A stretch of 23,148 nucleotides of DNA from CAVWDI01 sp046259385 (GTDB taxonomy: Bacteria > Chloroflexota > Anaerolineae > Anaerolineales > UBA4823). This document shows, one piece after another, positions 7,206 to 14,323 of this stretch. The stretch spans positions 1-23,148 of the forward strand of contig JBJYWI010000071.1 in the NCBI GenBank assembly GCA_046259385.1, given 5' to 3'. The translations under genes and the position numbers were made by a program. Every line of letters starts with the position of its first letter. The first letter of the stretch is position 1. The notes under the pieces were generated by a model. That model was not told where the DNA came from, searched no databases, and worked only from the letters and a program-made list of their open reading frames with translations.

Positions 7206-9218
7206 TCACTTTTTCAGGTATTTATCAAACCAGCGCAGGATGTGGTTAAGGCGTACGATTCGCCTGTCGGTGCGTCCGCCGCGCGACAATCCGTGAAATT
7301 CATCCGGAAAGCGCACCATCTCGCTGTCAACTCCGATCCGCTGCAAAGCAACGAATGCCTGCTCGCCCTGCTCAATCGGGCAGCGCAGGTCGTTTTCACT
7401 GTGGATAACCAGGGTCGGTGTCTTTACATTCCCCATGTATTTCATTGGAGACATATCCCAGAATTTCTCCAGGTCATCGAATGGAGGTCCAGCTTCAAGT
7501 TCCTGCTGAAAGACCCAGTTGAAATCACTGGAACCCCACATGCTGATAATGTTGCTCACGCAGCGCTGTGTAACCGCGGCTTTAAAGCGGTTTGTGTGCC
7601 CGATAATCCATAAGGTCATGTATCCGCCGTAACTACCGCCAGTGACGCCCATTCGTTCCGGATCGATATAGGGCAGTTCTGAGATGTAATCGCTCCAGGC
7701 CATCAGGTCTCTGTAGTCCGCGCCGCCCCAGTCACCCCAGATGGCTTTGGCGTGCTCCTCCCCATAGCCGCGGCCGCCGCGCGGGTTGCTGAAGTGAACC
7801 ACGTAGCCGTTTGCAGCCAGGTAATAAAACTCATGCATAAAGAAATAGCCATACTGTGTCAGCGGCCCGCCGTGGATCTCCAGAATGGAGGGGTATTTTT
7901 TCCTGGGGTTGAACCCCGGCGGAGTTAATATCCATCCCTGTACGTCATTCCCATCTGGACCTTTAATCCAGATGGTTTTTATTTTTCCAAGGTCGGTGTT
8001 ACGCAGTAAGCTGCGGTTATTGCGGGTCAAGATTTCAGATTTTCGTTTAGGCAGATCTAACAAAGCAACCTGTCCCGGGTCATCTATCCGGCCGTAGAAG
8101 TACGCCATCCTGGTTTGATCCATATCCAGACTGAAACTGGATACAACTCCATCTTCTTCCAAAACATTCTGCAGGTCTTCCCCGTCGCGAGATATGGATT
8201 TGACCAGAGATTTCCCGTGCTGGACAACCGGGAAGAATATACGCTGGCTGTCCTTTGACCAGGTTGGCAGCATTGTTTCCGGGCTGCCTATATCGTTAAT
8301 TGTCCCTGATGAGACGTGCATATCGAATTTTTCGGTGAGGTTGCGCGGCGGTGTTGAGCCATCAAAGGGGGCAGCCCACAACCCGGCATTCTTGTACCAC
8401 AGGCCCTCGCCTTCTATACCGTAGTACGCAATCCAGGCGCCGTCTGGTGAGATGGAAGGAAATAATTTTTCTCCCACAGGCGTGTTGATTTTTCGCATCT
8501 CGCCCCCTTCTGCGGCGATGATACAAAGGTCGACCGCGTCGGGCTCAAAATCGGGATTGGAACTGCGGTTGGACATGAAGGCGATCCACTTTCCATCCGG
8601 AGACCAGGCAGGATCAAATTCATCAAAGACCGGGTGGTCTGTAAGCTGTTTGGCTCTACCGGTGCGGGCGTTCATAATCCAGATATGCTGGCGTTCTTGA
8701 GGGAGGTAACCGTAATTATCCAGTTTGTAGAACACGCGGTCATAGTGGCGTGATACCACCCCCAGTTTCTTCTTATCTTCATCCTTCTGCCTTTCGAGTA
8801 CTTCTTTATCAGTCTTGCGGACCGTGCAGACAAAACTTTTACCGTCTGGGGACCAGCTGTAACCTGTAATTTCGCCTTTGATTTTGCTCAGTGGTCGCGC
8901 TTCTCCTCCGCTGGTTGGTATCAGAAATATGCGGGGTGGTTTTTCTTTATCGCCCCGATTGGATAAAAATGCGATCTCATGCCCGTCGGGAGACCAGCGC
9001 GGCGCAGTGTCGGTCTGGTCGCCGTATGTGAATTGGCGAGGTCTGACTCCAGACGTTGGGGTTATCCATAAATTGGAGTACTTTTTTTCGGTTTTTTTAT
9101 CCACCCTTTGTTGGGCGTAAACGATATATTTCCCGTCGGGCGAGATTCTTATTCCCGAGATGATTTCAAAACGGTACAGGTCTTCTGCGGTTATAGTCCT
9201 TTTATTGCGGGTTGGCAT
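7206..9218 (-). CDS. S9 family serine peptidase (prolyl oligopeptidase / acylaminoacyl-peptidase type)
   Basis: The 670-residue product has an N-terminal beta-propeller of PD40-type repeats, seen as recurrent SPDGK / WSPDG motifs (for example WSPDGHEIAFLSN, WSPDGKWIAFMSN) over residues about 20-370. A C-terminal alpha/beta-hydrolase follows. The catalytic triad is visible: Ser529 in GGSYGGY, Asp610 in SENDLRCP and His642 in EFHGLS. HGGP, which forms the oxyanion region, is at the start of the hydrolase domain. The propeller restricts access, so substrates are short peptides. No signal peptide is visible, so it is probably cytosolic. The ATG has AAAGGA a few bases upstream. The yjbQ gene follows 13 bp downstream. 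Exact specificity (dipeptidyl, acylaminoacyl or oligopeptidase) cannot be read from the sequence. Confidence 0.94.
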   Translation of the reverse strand: MPTRNKRTITAEDLYRFEIISGIRISPDGKYIVYAQQRVDKKTEKKYSNLWITPTSGVRPRQFTYGDQTDTAPRWSPDGHEIAFLSNRGDKEKPPRIFLIPTSGGEARPLSKIKGEITGYSWSPDGKSFVCTVRKTDKEVLERQKDEDKKKLGVVSRHYDRVFYKLDNYGYLPQERQHIWIMNARTGRAKQLTDHPVFDEFDPAWSPDGKWIAFMSNRSSNPDFEPDAVDLCIIAAEGGEMRKINTPVGEKLFPSISPDGAWIAYYGIEGEGLWYKNAGLWAAPFDGSTPPRNLTEKFDMHVSSGTINDIGSPETMLPTWSKDSQRIFFPVVQHGKSLVKSISRDGEDLQNVLEEDGVVSSFSLDMDQTRMAYFYGRIDDPGQVALLDLPKRKSEILTRNNRSLLRNTDLGKIKTIWIKGPDGNDVQGWILTPPGFNPRKKYPSILEIHGGPLTQYGYFFMHEFYYLAANGYVVHFSNPRGGRGYGEEHAKAIWGDWGGADYRDLMAWSDYISELPYIDPERMGVTGGSYGGYMTLWIIGHTNRFKAAVTQRCVSNIISMWGSSDFNWVFQQELEAGPPFDDLEKFWDMSPMKYMGNVKTPTLVIHSENDLRCPIEQGEQAFVALQRIGVDSEMVRFPDEFHGLSRGGRTDRRIVRLNHILRWFDKYLKK

Positions 9219-9287
9219 GAATTCCTTTCCTTAGTTAATAATTTCCCCAATTGTTTTGTTACAAGTAATTATATTGCGCAGCCGGTA

Positions 9288-9296
9288 ATTATAGCA
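9288..9296 (-). promoter_or_regulatory. Candidate extended -10 promoter of the S9 peptidase gene
   Basis: The minus strand reads TGCTATAAT, a perfect extended -10 element, about 70 bp upstream of the peptidase ATG. No good -35 is seen, which is compatible with an extended -10 promoter. A second TATAAT at 9268-9273 lacks the TG extension. Confidence 0.4.
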
Positions 9297-9338
9297 TGTA
9301 TCCTCTGCTGTACGATCTCACAAAATATCTAAAACCAG

Positions 9339-9373
9339 ACAACCCCCGGCAAAAGGTTTTTCGCGGGGGTTGT
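9339..9373 (-). terminator. Hairpin terminator of the sugar ABC operon
   Basis: The 10-bp stem ACAACCCCCG (minus strand, from 9373) pairs perfectly with CGGGGGTTGT around a 15-nt loop, 29 nt after the permease stop. It is followed on the minus strand by CTGGTTTT. The GC-rich stem and short U-run make it a probable intrinsic terminator for the minus-strand operon. Confidence 0.65.
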
Positions 9374-9401
9374 TGGATGATGTTATTGGATAATATAATG
9401 T

Positions 9402-10247
9402 TCAACCTTTCAAAGCGCCTGCAAGGATTCCGCGAATGAAGTAACGTCCGAGGAAAAGGAAGAAAATGAGAGGTACCGAAACCGCGATTAATGCGGATGC
9501 CATCTGAAGGTTATAAAGGACAAGCGTGGTGCCCTTAGCTTCCGCCATAACCACCTGAACTGTCTGGGTTTTTGGCGATGCCAGCGAGAGGGCCATGAAG
9601 AATTCATTCCAAACCTGGGTGAAGATAATGATCGCGACTGATGCATAAGCCGGTAGTGAGATCGGCGTGATGATCCTGAAAAATGTTTGCACACGGGAGG
9701 CGCCGTCCACTTTTGCGGCTTCTTCCAGTTCGCGCGGAATGGACAGGAAGAAAGTTCCCATTAATACCGAAGCAAGTGGCACGTTGAGGATTAGATAGGC
9801 TAAAATCAAGCCCCAGTAACTCAGGGCAAGCTTGGTCTTGGCCATAATGATGACAATCGGAATGATAACTGCCTGGTAGGGGAGATAAAGCGCAATTCCA
9901 ACCAGCACAAAAAGGATTCTAACGAAAGTCGTCTTTGTGCGGGCCAGATAGAACCCCCCTAAACCACCGAAGAATGCACACAGTGCGGTGACAGTGAATG
10001 AAATGATAACCGAATTCAGCAAACGCGGCATCATTTCGCTTCTGAAACGGTTGCTTCCAAACAATACTTCAATATAGTTGGAAAATACCGGAGGAGAGGG
10101 AGGGAAAAGATAATTACCGGTTGTTATCTGCTGAATAGATTTCAGGGAATTGGCGACCATCAGGTAAATTGGCAGCAGGTAAGCCAGAGAAAGCAGCAGC
10201 AAAACGATAAAAACAATGATTTTTAGGTTCAGGTTTTTCGTTTTCAT
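9402..10247 (-). CDS. Carbohydrate ABC transporter permease, MalG type
   Basis: Inner-membrane subunit of an importer for an unidentified sugar, 281 residues with about six membrane helices (first: IIVFIVLLLLSLAYLLPIYL). The EAA loop that contacts the ATPase reads EEAAKVDGASRVQTFFRIITP in the C-terminal half, with the conserved EAA and Gly. The ATG at 10247 overlaps the preceding permease's TGA as ATGA, and AGGAG lies 9 nt before it, inside the upstream gene. An ATG at 10256 is the alternative. The frame is open to 10370, but that extension is out-of-frame MalF sequence. It is the last gene of the operon before the hairpin at 9339-9373. Confidence 0.94.
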   Translation of the reverse strand: MKTKNLNLKIIVFIVLLLLSLAYLLPIYLMVANSLKSIQQITTGNYLFPPSPPVFSNYIEVLFGSNRFRSEMMPRLLNSVIISFTVTALCAFFGGLGGFYLARTKTTFVRILFVLVGIALYLPYQAVIIPIVIIMAKTKLALSYWGLILAYLILNVPLASVLMGTFFLSIPRELEEAAKVDGASRVQTFFRIITPISLPAYASVAIIIFTQVWNEFFMALSLASPKTQTVQVVMAEAKGTTLVLYNLQMASALIAVSVPLIFFLFLGRYFIRGILAGALKG

Positions 10248-11149
10248 TCGAACCATCTCCTGAGAGCGTAGATGGTGTACGGAATGATGATGATAAAAGC
10301 CAAGGCGAAGATGATCACACCCAGGGCTGCACCCTGAGAGATCAGGTGCTGCTGGAAGGAGGAAATCCACATATTGAACGCTAATACATCTGTTGACAGA
10401 CCTGGTCCTCCAAAAGTGACGATGTAGATGATATCAAAGACCTTCAAGGAGCTGATCAATAAAAGTGAAATCAGAATTAATAAGCCTGAACGGATGTTTG
10501 GGATAATAACCGAGAACAGGATCCTGAGTTTAGAGGCGCCGTCCACTGTTGCCGCCTCAATCATCTCCTGCAGTTCCGCAGTCCGGAAGGAGGATTGGGT
10601 AATGATGACAGAAAAACCGAGGTACTGCCATATAAATATCAGAATCAACCAGTAAGTAGCCGTATTTGGGTTTGTGGCGAACCGTAAGCCTTCAAACCCT
10701 GCCCCCTGCAGGATAGTATTAAAAACTCCCCTGGTTGGCTCATACATCCATGACCAAATCGTCCCGGTCACGATAAAGGACATCGCCACCGGATACAGGA
10801 TCAAGGTGCGGGTATAGGATTCAACTGCTGGAAAAGGCGAAAGTTCAAGCAGGTAAGCCAGAAAAATTGCCAGCGTCACCGTTGGGACAACACCCAGTAT
10901 CAGCCATTTCAGGTTGTTTTGAACATCTATCCAGAAGCGATGTTGGTGGAAAATGGATTCATACCATTTGGGACCTGTGAATACATAATTTGGGGCGATT
11001 GTTTTCCAATCGGTGAAGGAGACGTAAACAGTCCATGCTAAGGTGCTGTATAAAATGATGAGAAAAAATAGCAGGGGGACCACGAAAACCAGGATATCTG
11101 TTAACGATAACCTGTCTCGCTTTGACCTTTGAAATCTTTCAAAAAACAC
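10244..11149 (-). CDS. Carbohydrate ABC transporter permease, MalF/UgpA type
   Basis: Inner-membrane partner of the MalG-type subunit, 301 residues. A basic cytoplasmic N-terminus (RFQRSKRDRLS) leads into the first helix (LVFVVPLLFFLIILYSTLAW). About six helices follow. The EAA loop is IEAATVDGASKLRILFSVIIP. The start ATG follows an AGGTG-type ribosome site. It overlaps the next permease by four bases, indicating translational coupling. It lies 164 bp behind the binding-protein gene, and that gap holds a strong hairpin. No ATP-binding subunit is encoded nearby, so a multi-user ATPase (MsmX/UgpC type) from elsewhere probably energises it. Confidence 0.94.
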   Translation of the reverse strand: MFFERFQRSKRDRLSLTDILVFVVPLLFFLIILYSTLAWTVYVSFTDWKTIAPNYVFTGPKWYESIFHQHRFWIDVQNNLKWLILGVVPTVTLAIFLAYLLELSPFPAVESYTRTLILYPVAMSFIVTGTIWSWMYEPTRGVFNTILQGAGFEGLRFATNPNTATYWLILIFIWQYLGFSVIITQSSFRTAELQEMIEAATVDGASKLRILFSVIIPNIRSGLLILISLLLISSLKVFDIIYIVTFGGPGLSTDVLAFNMWISSFQQHLISQGAALGVIIFALAFIIIIPYTIYALRRWFE

Positions 11150-11215
11150 ATCGACACCTGTGCGGGCTATGAAATTGTAAAACGGGAAAGATGTAGAAAA
11201 TGAAGTTATAGATAT

Positions 11216-11256
11216 TCAGGTAGGGATGCGGTCTTTGTATAGGCAGCCCTACCTGA
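11216..11256 (-). promoter_or_regulatory. Intercistronic stem-loop between binding protein and permease genes
   Basis: The arms TCAGGTAGGG (11216-11225) and CCCTACCTGA (11247-11256) are perfectly complementary, 10 bp, with a 21-nt loop that can add three more pairs (TGC/GCA) inside a mismatch. There is no U-run after it on the minus strand (GAATATC follows), so it is not a standard terminator. Stem-loops placed after binding-protein genes commonly stabilise that part of the mRNA or dampen permease expression, so the binding protein is made in excess. That role is inferred here. Confidence 0.6.
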
Positions 11257-11313
11257 TTGATGTCTGGTCAGATCTGAGTATATAAGAACTGCCTGACTTT
11301 TATATCAGCCCGA

Positions 11314-12738
11314 TTACGGCCACTGATACCAGGCTGATGCCTCTGCAACGCCGTATGTGTCCATCATGTCGGCTACTGACGCAATTGTGGCGTCAACGTC
11401 CGGTTGGACTAAGTAACCGGACAGAATGTCCCAGTAAATTGGCTGCGCAGTTCCAGGAAGGATGCTTCCGTGCTGGTCCAGGATAAGGGCTTCTGGATTG
11501 TCGCGCACGAACTGCATCATCTCCTGTCGGATCGGGTCCGGGAACTCAGTTGGATCGATGTCGGTCCGGGCGAACAAACCGCCCTGGGTGACGTCGGTCG
11601 GGATCTGAAGTTCGGGTGAAGCCACAACTCTCAGCCAATCGAGCGTCTCTTCAGGATGAGGCGCTCCGGTCGCCAGACCATAGCAGTCCGGGTGGAACAG
11701 CAGGATTCGTTCCGGCGCCTGTGGGAATGTGACTGCGCCAAAATCTACACCCGGCTCCCAGCCCGAACCCTGGGTGAAGGCGCCTATTGCCCAGGTGCCC
11801 ATCAGGGTCATGGCGGCGGTCTCGGAACCTACCAGACCAACTGCCTGGTCCCATGTGAGCGCTGAATGGTCATTGTTAATGTGATCGGCGACCATGGCGA
11901 ATTTCTCCAGGGCTGTCCGGTAGACCGGGTCTTCTGTAACATCAATCTCACCCTTGTAGAATTGGACGTAGTATTCTGGTCCGCCTTCTTCAAGAAGAAT
12001 CATATCAAACACAAAGGCGTCGCCCCATTTCTCCTTCGAGCCCAGACCAAGGCAGTCCATGTCTGTGTTGGCTTCTATAACATCGCAGGCTGCCAGGAAT
12101 TCATCAAAATTGGTGGGGGGTTCAATGCCCAGTTCTTCGAAGAGAGGTTTGTTGTAGTACAGAATGTTCTGAATATGCATGTTCAGCGGCACAAGATAAG
12201 GAACGCCGTCAACCGAGACCGCGCTTGCAAGCGGGCCTGGGATAACAGATGCGTAGTCCAGTTCCTCCCACAGGTCCGTTAGGGGTTGCAGCGCGCCGCT
12301 GTCGACGTAATTCTTCGATTCGGCGCCGCCCAGTGTTTGGAAGGTGTCGGGTGGGATTCCGGCGATGATCCGGGACTGCAGAACCACGCGGTGGCTGACA
12401 CCGCCGCCGCCGGGAACAGGATTCTCAACTACCTCAATGTCAGGATATGCATCCGCTAGAGCTTGGAACATGGCATCTGCTGCTTCGCGCTCACCGGGAC
12501 CGGTCCACCAGTGGAATACCTCAAGCTGCTTGGCTTGCGGTTCCGGTGTCGGTGTAACCATTACTTCTTTTACAACTTCTTCGACAACCGGTTCGCCCTC
12601 AACCTCAACGACCTCGGTTACCACCACCGTTTTGACAACTTCCTCGACGACCGTCTCCGGAGCAGGTTGGGCACAGGCTGCCATAACCATGCTAAGGACC
12701 ATCAAGGTGGTAAAGAGTGTTAACAATTTTTTAGTCAT
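11314..12738 (-). CDS. Carbohydrate ABC transporter substrate-binding lipoprotein
   Basis: Extracytoplasmic binding protein of 474 residues. MTKKLLTLF plus a hydrophobic core ends in the lipobox MAAC, with lipidation at Cys22. A low-complexity linker of Val, Glu, Thr and Lys (residues about 28-70) contains VVEEVVK twice, 21 residues apart, and then the type-I sugar-binding fold begins at VFHWWTGPGE. The linker style is familiar from Chloroflexota lipoproteins. The ATG at 12738 has GGAGG 6-7 nt upstream; the frame continues to a TTG at 12798, but that would bury the signal peptide. The substrate cannot be read from the sequence. It is the first transport gene after the LacI-family gene and is probably transcribed both from its own promoter at 12841 and by read-through from lacI. 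Confidence 0.95.
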   Translation of the reverse strand: MTKKLLTLFTTLMVLSMVMAACAQPAPETVVEEVVKTVVVTEVVEVEGEPVVEEVVKEVMVTPTPEPQAKQLEVFHWWTGPGEREAADAMFQALADAYPDIEVVENPVPGGGGVSHRVVLQSRIIAGIPPDTFQTLGGAESKNYVDSGALQPLTDLWEELDYASVIPGPLASAVSVDGVPYLVPLNMHIQNILYYNKPLFEELGIEPPTNFDEFLAACDVIEANTDMDCLGLGSKEKWGDAFVFDMILLEEGGPEYYVQFYKGEIDVTEDPVYRTALEKFAMVADHINNDHSALTWDQAVGLVGSETAAMTLMGTWAIGAFTQGSGWEPGVDFGAVTFPQAPERILLFHPDCYGLATGAPHPEETLDWLRVVASPELQIPTDVTQGGLFARTDIDPTEFPDPIRQEMMQFVRDNPEALILDQHGSILPGTAQPIYWDILSGYLVQPDVDATIASVADMMDTYGVAEASAWYQWP

Positions 12739-12820
12739 TATCTCCTCCGAAAAGAATATTAGAATGATAGGATCTTGGGTACATTTGGGGTTTCGCAATT
12801 AGATTTTTTAAGCGATATTC

Positions 12821-12828
12821 ACCTCCTT
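12821..12828 (-). promoter_or_regulatory. Orphan Shine-Dalgarno-like AAGGAGGT near the predicted mRNA 5' end
   Basis: The minus strand reads AAGGAGGT, a full anti-SD match, but no ATG, GTG or TTG occurs 5-10 nt downstream; the nearest usable start is the TTG 22 nt on. It lies about 5 nt from the transcription start predicted from the -10 box at 12841-12846. The binding-protein gene has its own GGAGG about 80 nt later. Confidence 0.5.
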
Positions 12829-12840
12829 ATCTTGTGTTGA

Positions 12841-12849
12841 ATTATAACA
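12841..12849 (-). promoter_or_regulatory. Candidate extended -10 promoter for the binding-protein/permease genes
   Basis: The minus strand reads TGTTATAAT, a perfect extended -10, overlapping the lacI stop codon and about 95 bp upstream of the binding-protein ATG. No good -35 is present. It would allow expression of the transport genes separately from the repressor. Confidence 0.5.
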
Positions 12850-13891
12850 TTTGGTGAGAGAAAATTGGTGGTTTTGAGGTCGATTGACGGATTACCAGAT
12901 AGGTGGTGACTGTTCGGTTCAGCTTCGTAATATCGGGCAGGCCACTTTCAGAAAGTTGGATCAATTCCAGCAGCAGGTTCATGGCGAGGCTGCCAATTTC
13001 AAAACGCGGCAGTGCTACGGATGTCAGAGAAGGATTCACCTGTGAAGCCAGCTCGATATCATCCAACCCGATAATCGAGAGATCCTCCGGCACCTGGAGC
13101 CCGTAATCTCGGGCTGCCCAAATCAACCCCAGCGCGGTGAGATCGTTAGCTGCAAATACAGCGGTAGGTCTGTTTTCTTCTTGTACAATGGCTGCCATTG
13201 AATCCCTACCGCCGTCGATGCGCAAGTTACCCTCTATAACGAGCACGTCTGAAATAGGAATCCCATGTTCTTCCACTGCCGTTAAAAAATCTTCTTTTCT
13301 CTTACGGGCTGTCCACAGGTTTAACGGTCCGCAGACATGGGCAAAGCGCCGGTGCCCCAGTCTATATAAATATTCCACCGCCTGGTGGATGCCTGTGTTG
13401 AACTGGATTGACACTGAGGCTGCTCTTTGGCCGACTTTTTCCGATTCCCAATCGAGAACAACTGCAGGTATGCGGTGGTTGTAGAGCTCATCAACTAGCT
13501 CGACTGACATACTGCTGGACATCAGCAGCACCCCGTCCACCATTTTATCTATCAGGGACTGGATAAATTCCATCCCGCGCTGGATATCGTAACTTGTGTT
13601 GCAGAGAAATATGTTGTATTCCTGGGCGCGGGCTGCTTCCTCGACCCCCAGGATCACCTCTGAATAAAAAGGGTTACCCACATCTGAGATCAGCAAACCG
13701 GCTGTTTTGGTCTTTTTTGAAACCATACTGCGGGCTACATTGCTGGGCCGGTATCCCAACTCTTCAATAGCTTTAAGAACTCTTTTTTTGGTGTCTTCTT
13801 CTACAAAACGGGTTTTATTTATTACATGCGAAACAGTGGACTTTGACACCCCTGAACGTTCAGCTACATCACTGATTGTCACCCGTTCCAT
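12842..13891 (-). CDS. LacI-family transcriptional repressor of the adjacent sugar ABC operon
   Basis: DNA-binding regulator of 349 residues. The N-terminal helix-turn-helix is TISDVAERSGVSKSTVSHVI (5-24). The hinge helix is PSNVARSM (49-56), with Met at the position of the minor-groove-intercalating Leu56 of E. coli LacI. A periplasmic-binding-protein-like sensor domain follows (GLLISDVGNPFYSEVI; FAANDLTALG; IIGLDDIE), which should bind the imported sugar or a derivative. The ATG has no clear Shine-Dalgarno. The gene sits first in the minus-strand locus. A strong promoter and perfect operator lie 72-134 bp upstream, so it very probably represses itself and, by read-through, the transporter. 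Confidence 0.95.
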   Translation of the reverse strand: MERVTISDVAERSGVSKSTVSHVINKTRFVEEDTKKRVLKAIEELGYRPSNVARSMVSKKTKTAGLLISDVGNPFYSEVILGVEEAARAQEYNIFLCNTSYDIQRGMEFIQSLIDKMVDGVLLMSSSMSVELVDELYNHRIPAVVLDWESEKVGQRAASVSIQFNTGIHQAVEYLYRLGHRRFAHVCGPLNLWTARKRKEDFLTAVEEHGIPISDVLVIEGNLRIDGGRDSMAAIVQEENRPTAVFAANDLTALGLIWAARDYGLQVPEDLSIIGLDDIELASQVNPSLTSVALPRFEIGSLAMNLLLELIQLSESGLPDITKLNRTVTTYLVIRQSTSKPPIFSHQML

Positions 13892-13962
13892 TGTTTAGAT
13901 AGTATTTAATTTAGAGAAAAAACCTTAAAAATTGTTCCTGATTGCCCAGCCAGTTTTTCTCG

Positions 13963-13990
13963 AGGAAACCGTTTGCGCAAACGGTTTCCT
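13963..13990 (-). promoter_or_regulatory. Perfect 28-bp palindromic LacI-family operator
   Basis: AGGAAACCGTTTGC and its exact reverse complement abut with a CpG at the centre (13976/13977), the hallmark of LacI-family operators. It begins just at the transcription start expected from the -10 box at 13997-14002, so a bound repressor would block initiation. It is the only such palindrome seen in the window. In RNA it would also form a 5'-terminal hairpin. Confidence 0.85.
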
Positions 13991-13996
13991 ATAAAA

Positions 13997-14025
13997 ATAA
14001 TAGCATATTGAAAATTGATTGTCAA
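13997..14025 (-). promoter_or_regulatory. Sigma-70 type promoter of lacI and the sugar operon
   Basis: The minus strand has TTGACA (14020-14025), a 17-bp spacer and TATTAT (13997-14002): a perfect -35 and a near-consensus -10 at ideal spacing. Transcription would start near 13990, at the edge of the operator palindrome, leaving a leader of about 100 nt before the lacI ATG. Confidence 0.85.
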
Positions 14026-14269
14026 CTTAAAAATTCGAGTCTTGAGTTAAAGCATGTTGGAACCTTCCTGTTTTTTGGAAATTAAAATGTTTAAGATAAT
14101 TTTTCTTAAATGCATCAATAAATACATGCAGAATATTACAATCTCCTTCATTTCTCCTCTCCTTGACAATGCAGCGCATCATTCGCTGTATGGTCCTTTT
14201 TGATCCAAAAACCGAGTTTATAAAAAAATCATAAATAATTTTTTAGGCCATATTTATTCTGGATACTTA

Positions 14270-14278
14270 TGGTACTAT
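14270..14278 (+). promoter_or_regulatory. Candidate extended -10 promoter of the TerB gene
   Basis: TGGTACTAT (TG, one base, TACTAT) lies 45 bp upstream of the TerB ATG. No -35 is apparent. A TTGACA at 14163-14168 is an alternative -35 but has only a poor -10 (TGTATG) behind it. Confidence 0.3.
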
Positions 14279-14323
14279 TCGACCAATTTGATCTAAAGTT
14301 AGATTTCTTACTTGGAGCAGTAA

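Larger units (their letters stand above)
13892..14323. other. 432-bp divergent intergenic region between lacI and the TerB gene
   Basis: Besides the lacI promoter and operator, this AT-rich gap contains a 7-bp AT-only inverted repeat (TTTAAGA at 14090-14096, TCTTAAA at 14104-14110), a CAGCG/CGCTG mini-hairpin (14172-14188) behind a TTGACA, and a possible extended -10 for the TerB gene. I see no ORF with a ribosome site and no RNA gene in it. Confidence 0.6.

Noticed and set aside
11268..11277. TCAGATCTGA palindrome
   Set aside because: A 10-bp palindrome alone is common; no second copy or promoter association.
11866..12802. Two long plus-strand frames opposite the binding-protein gene
   Set aside because: Shadows of the lipoprotein gene; the Thr/Ser-rich translation is the complement of its Val/Glu linker.
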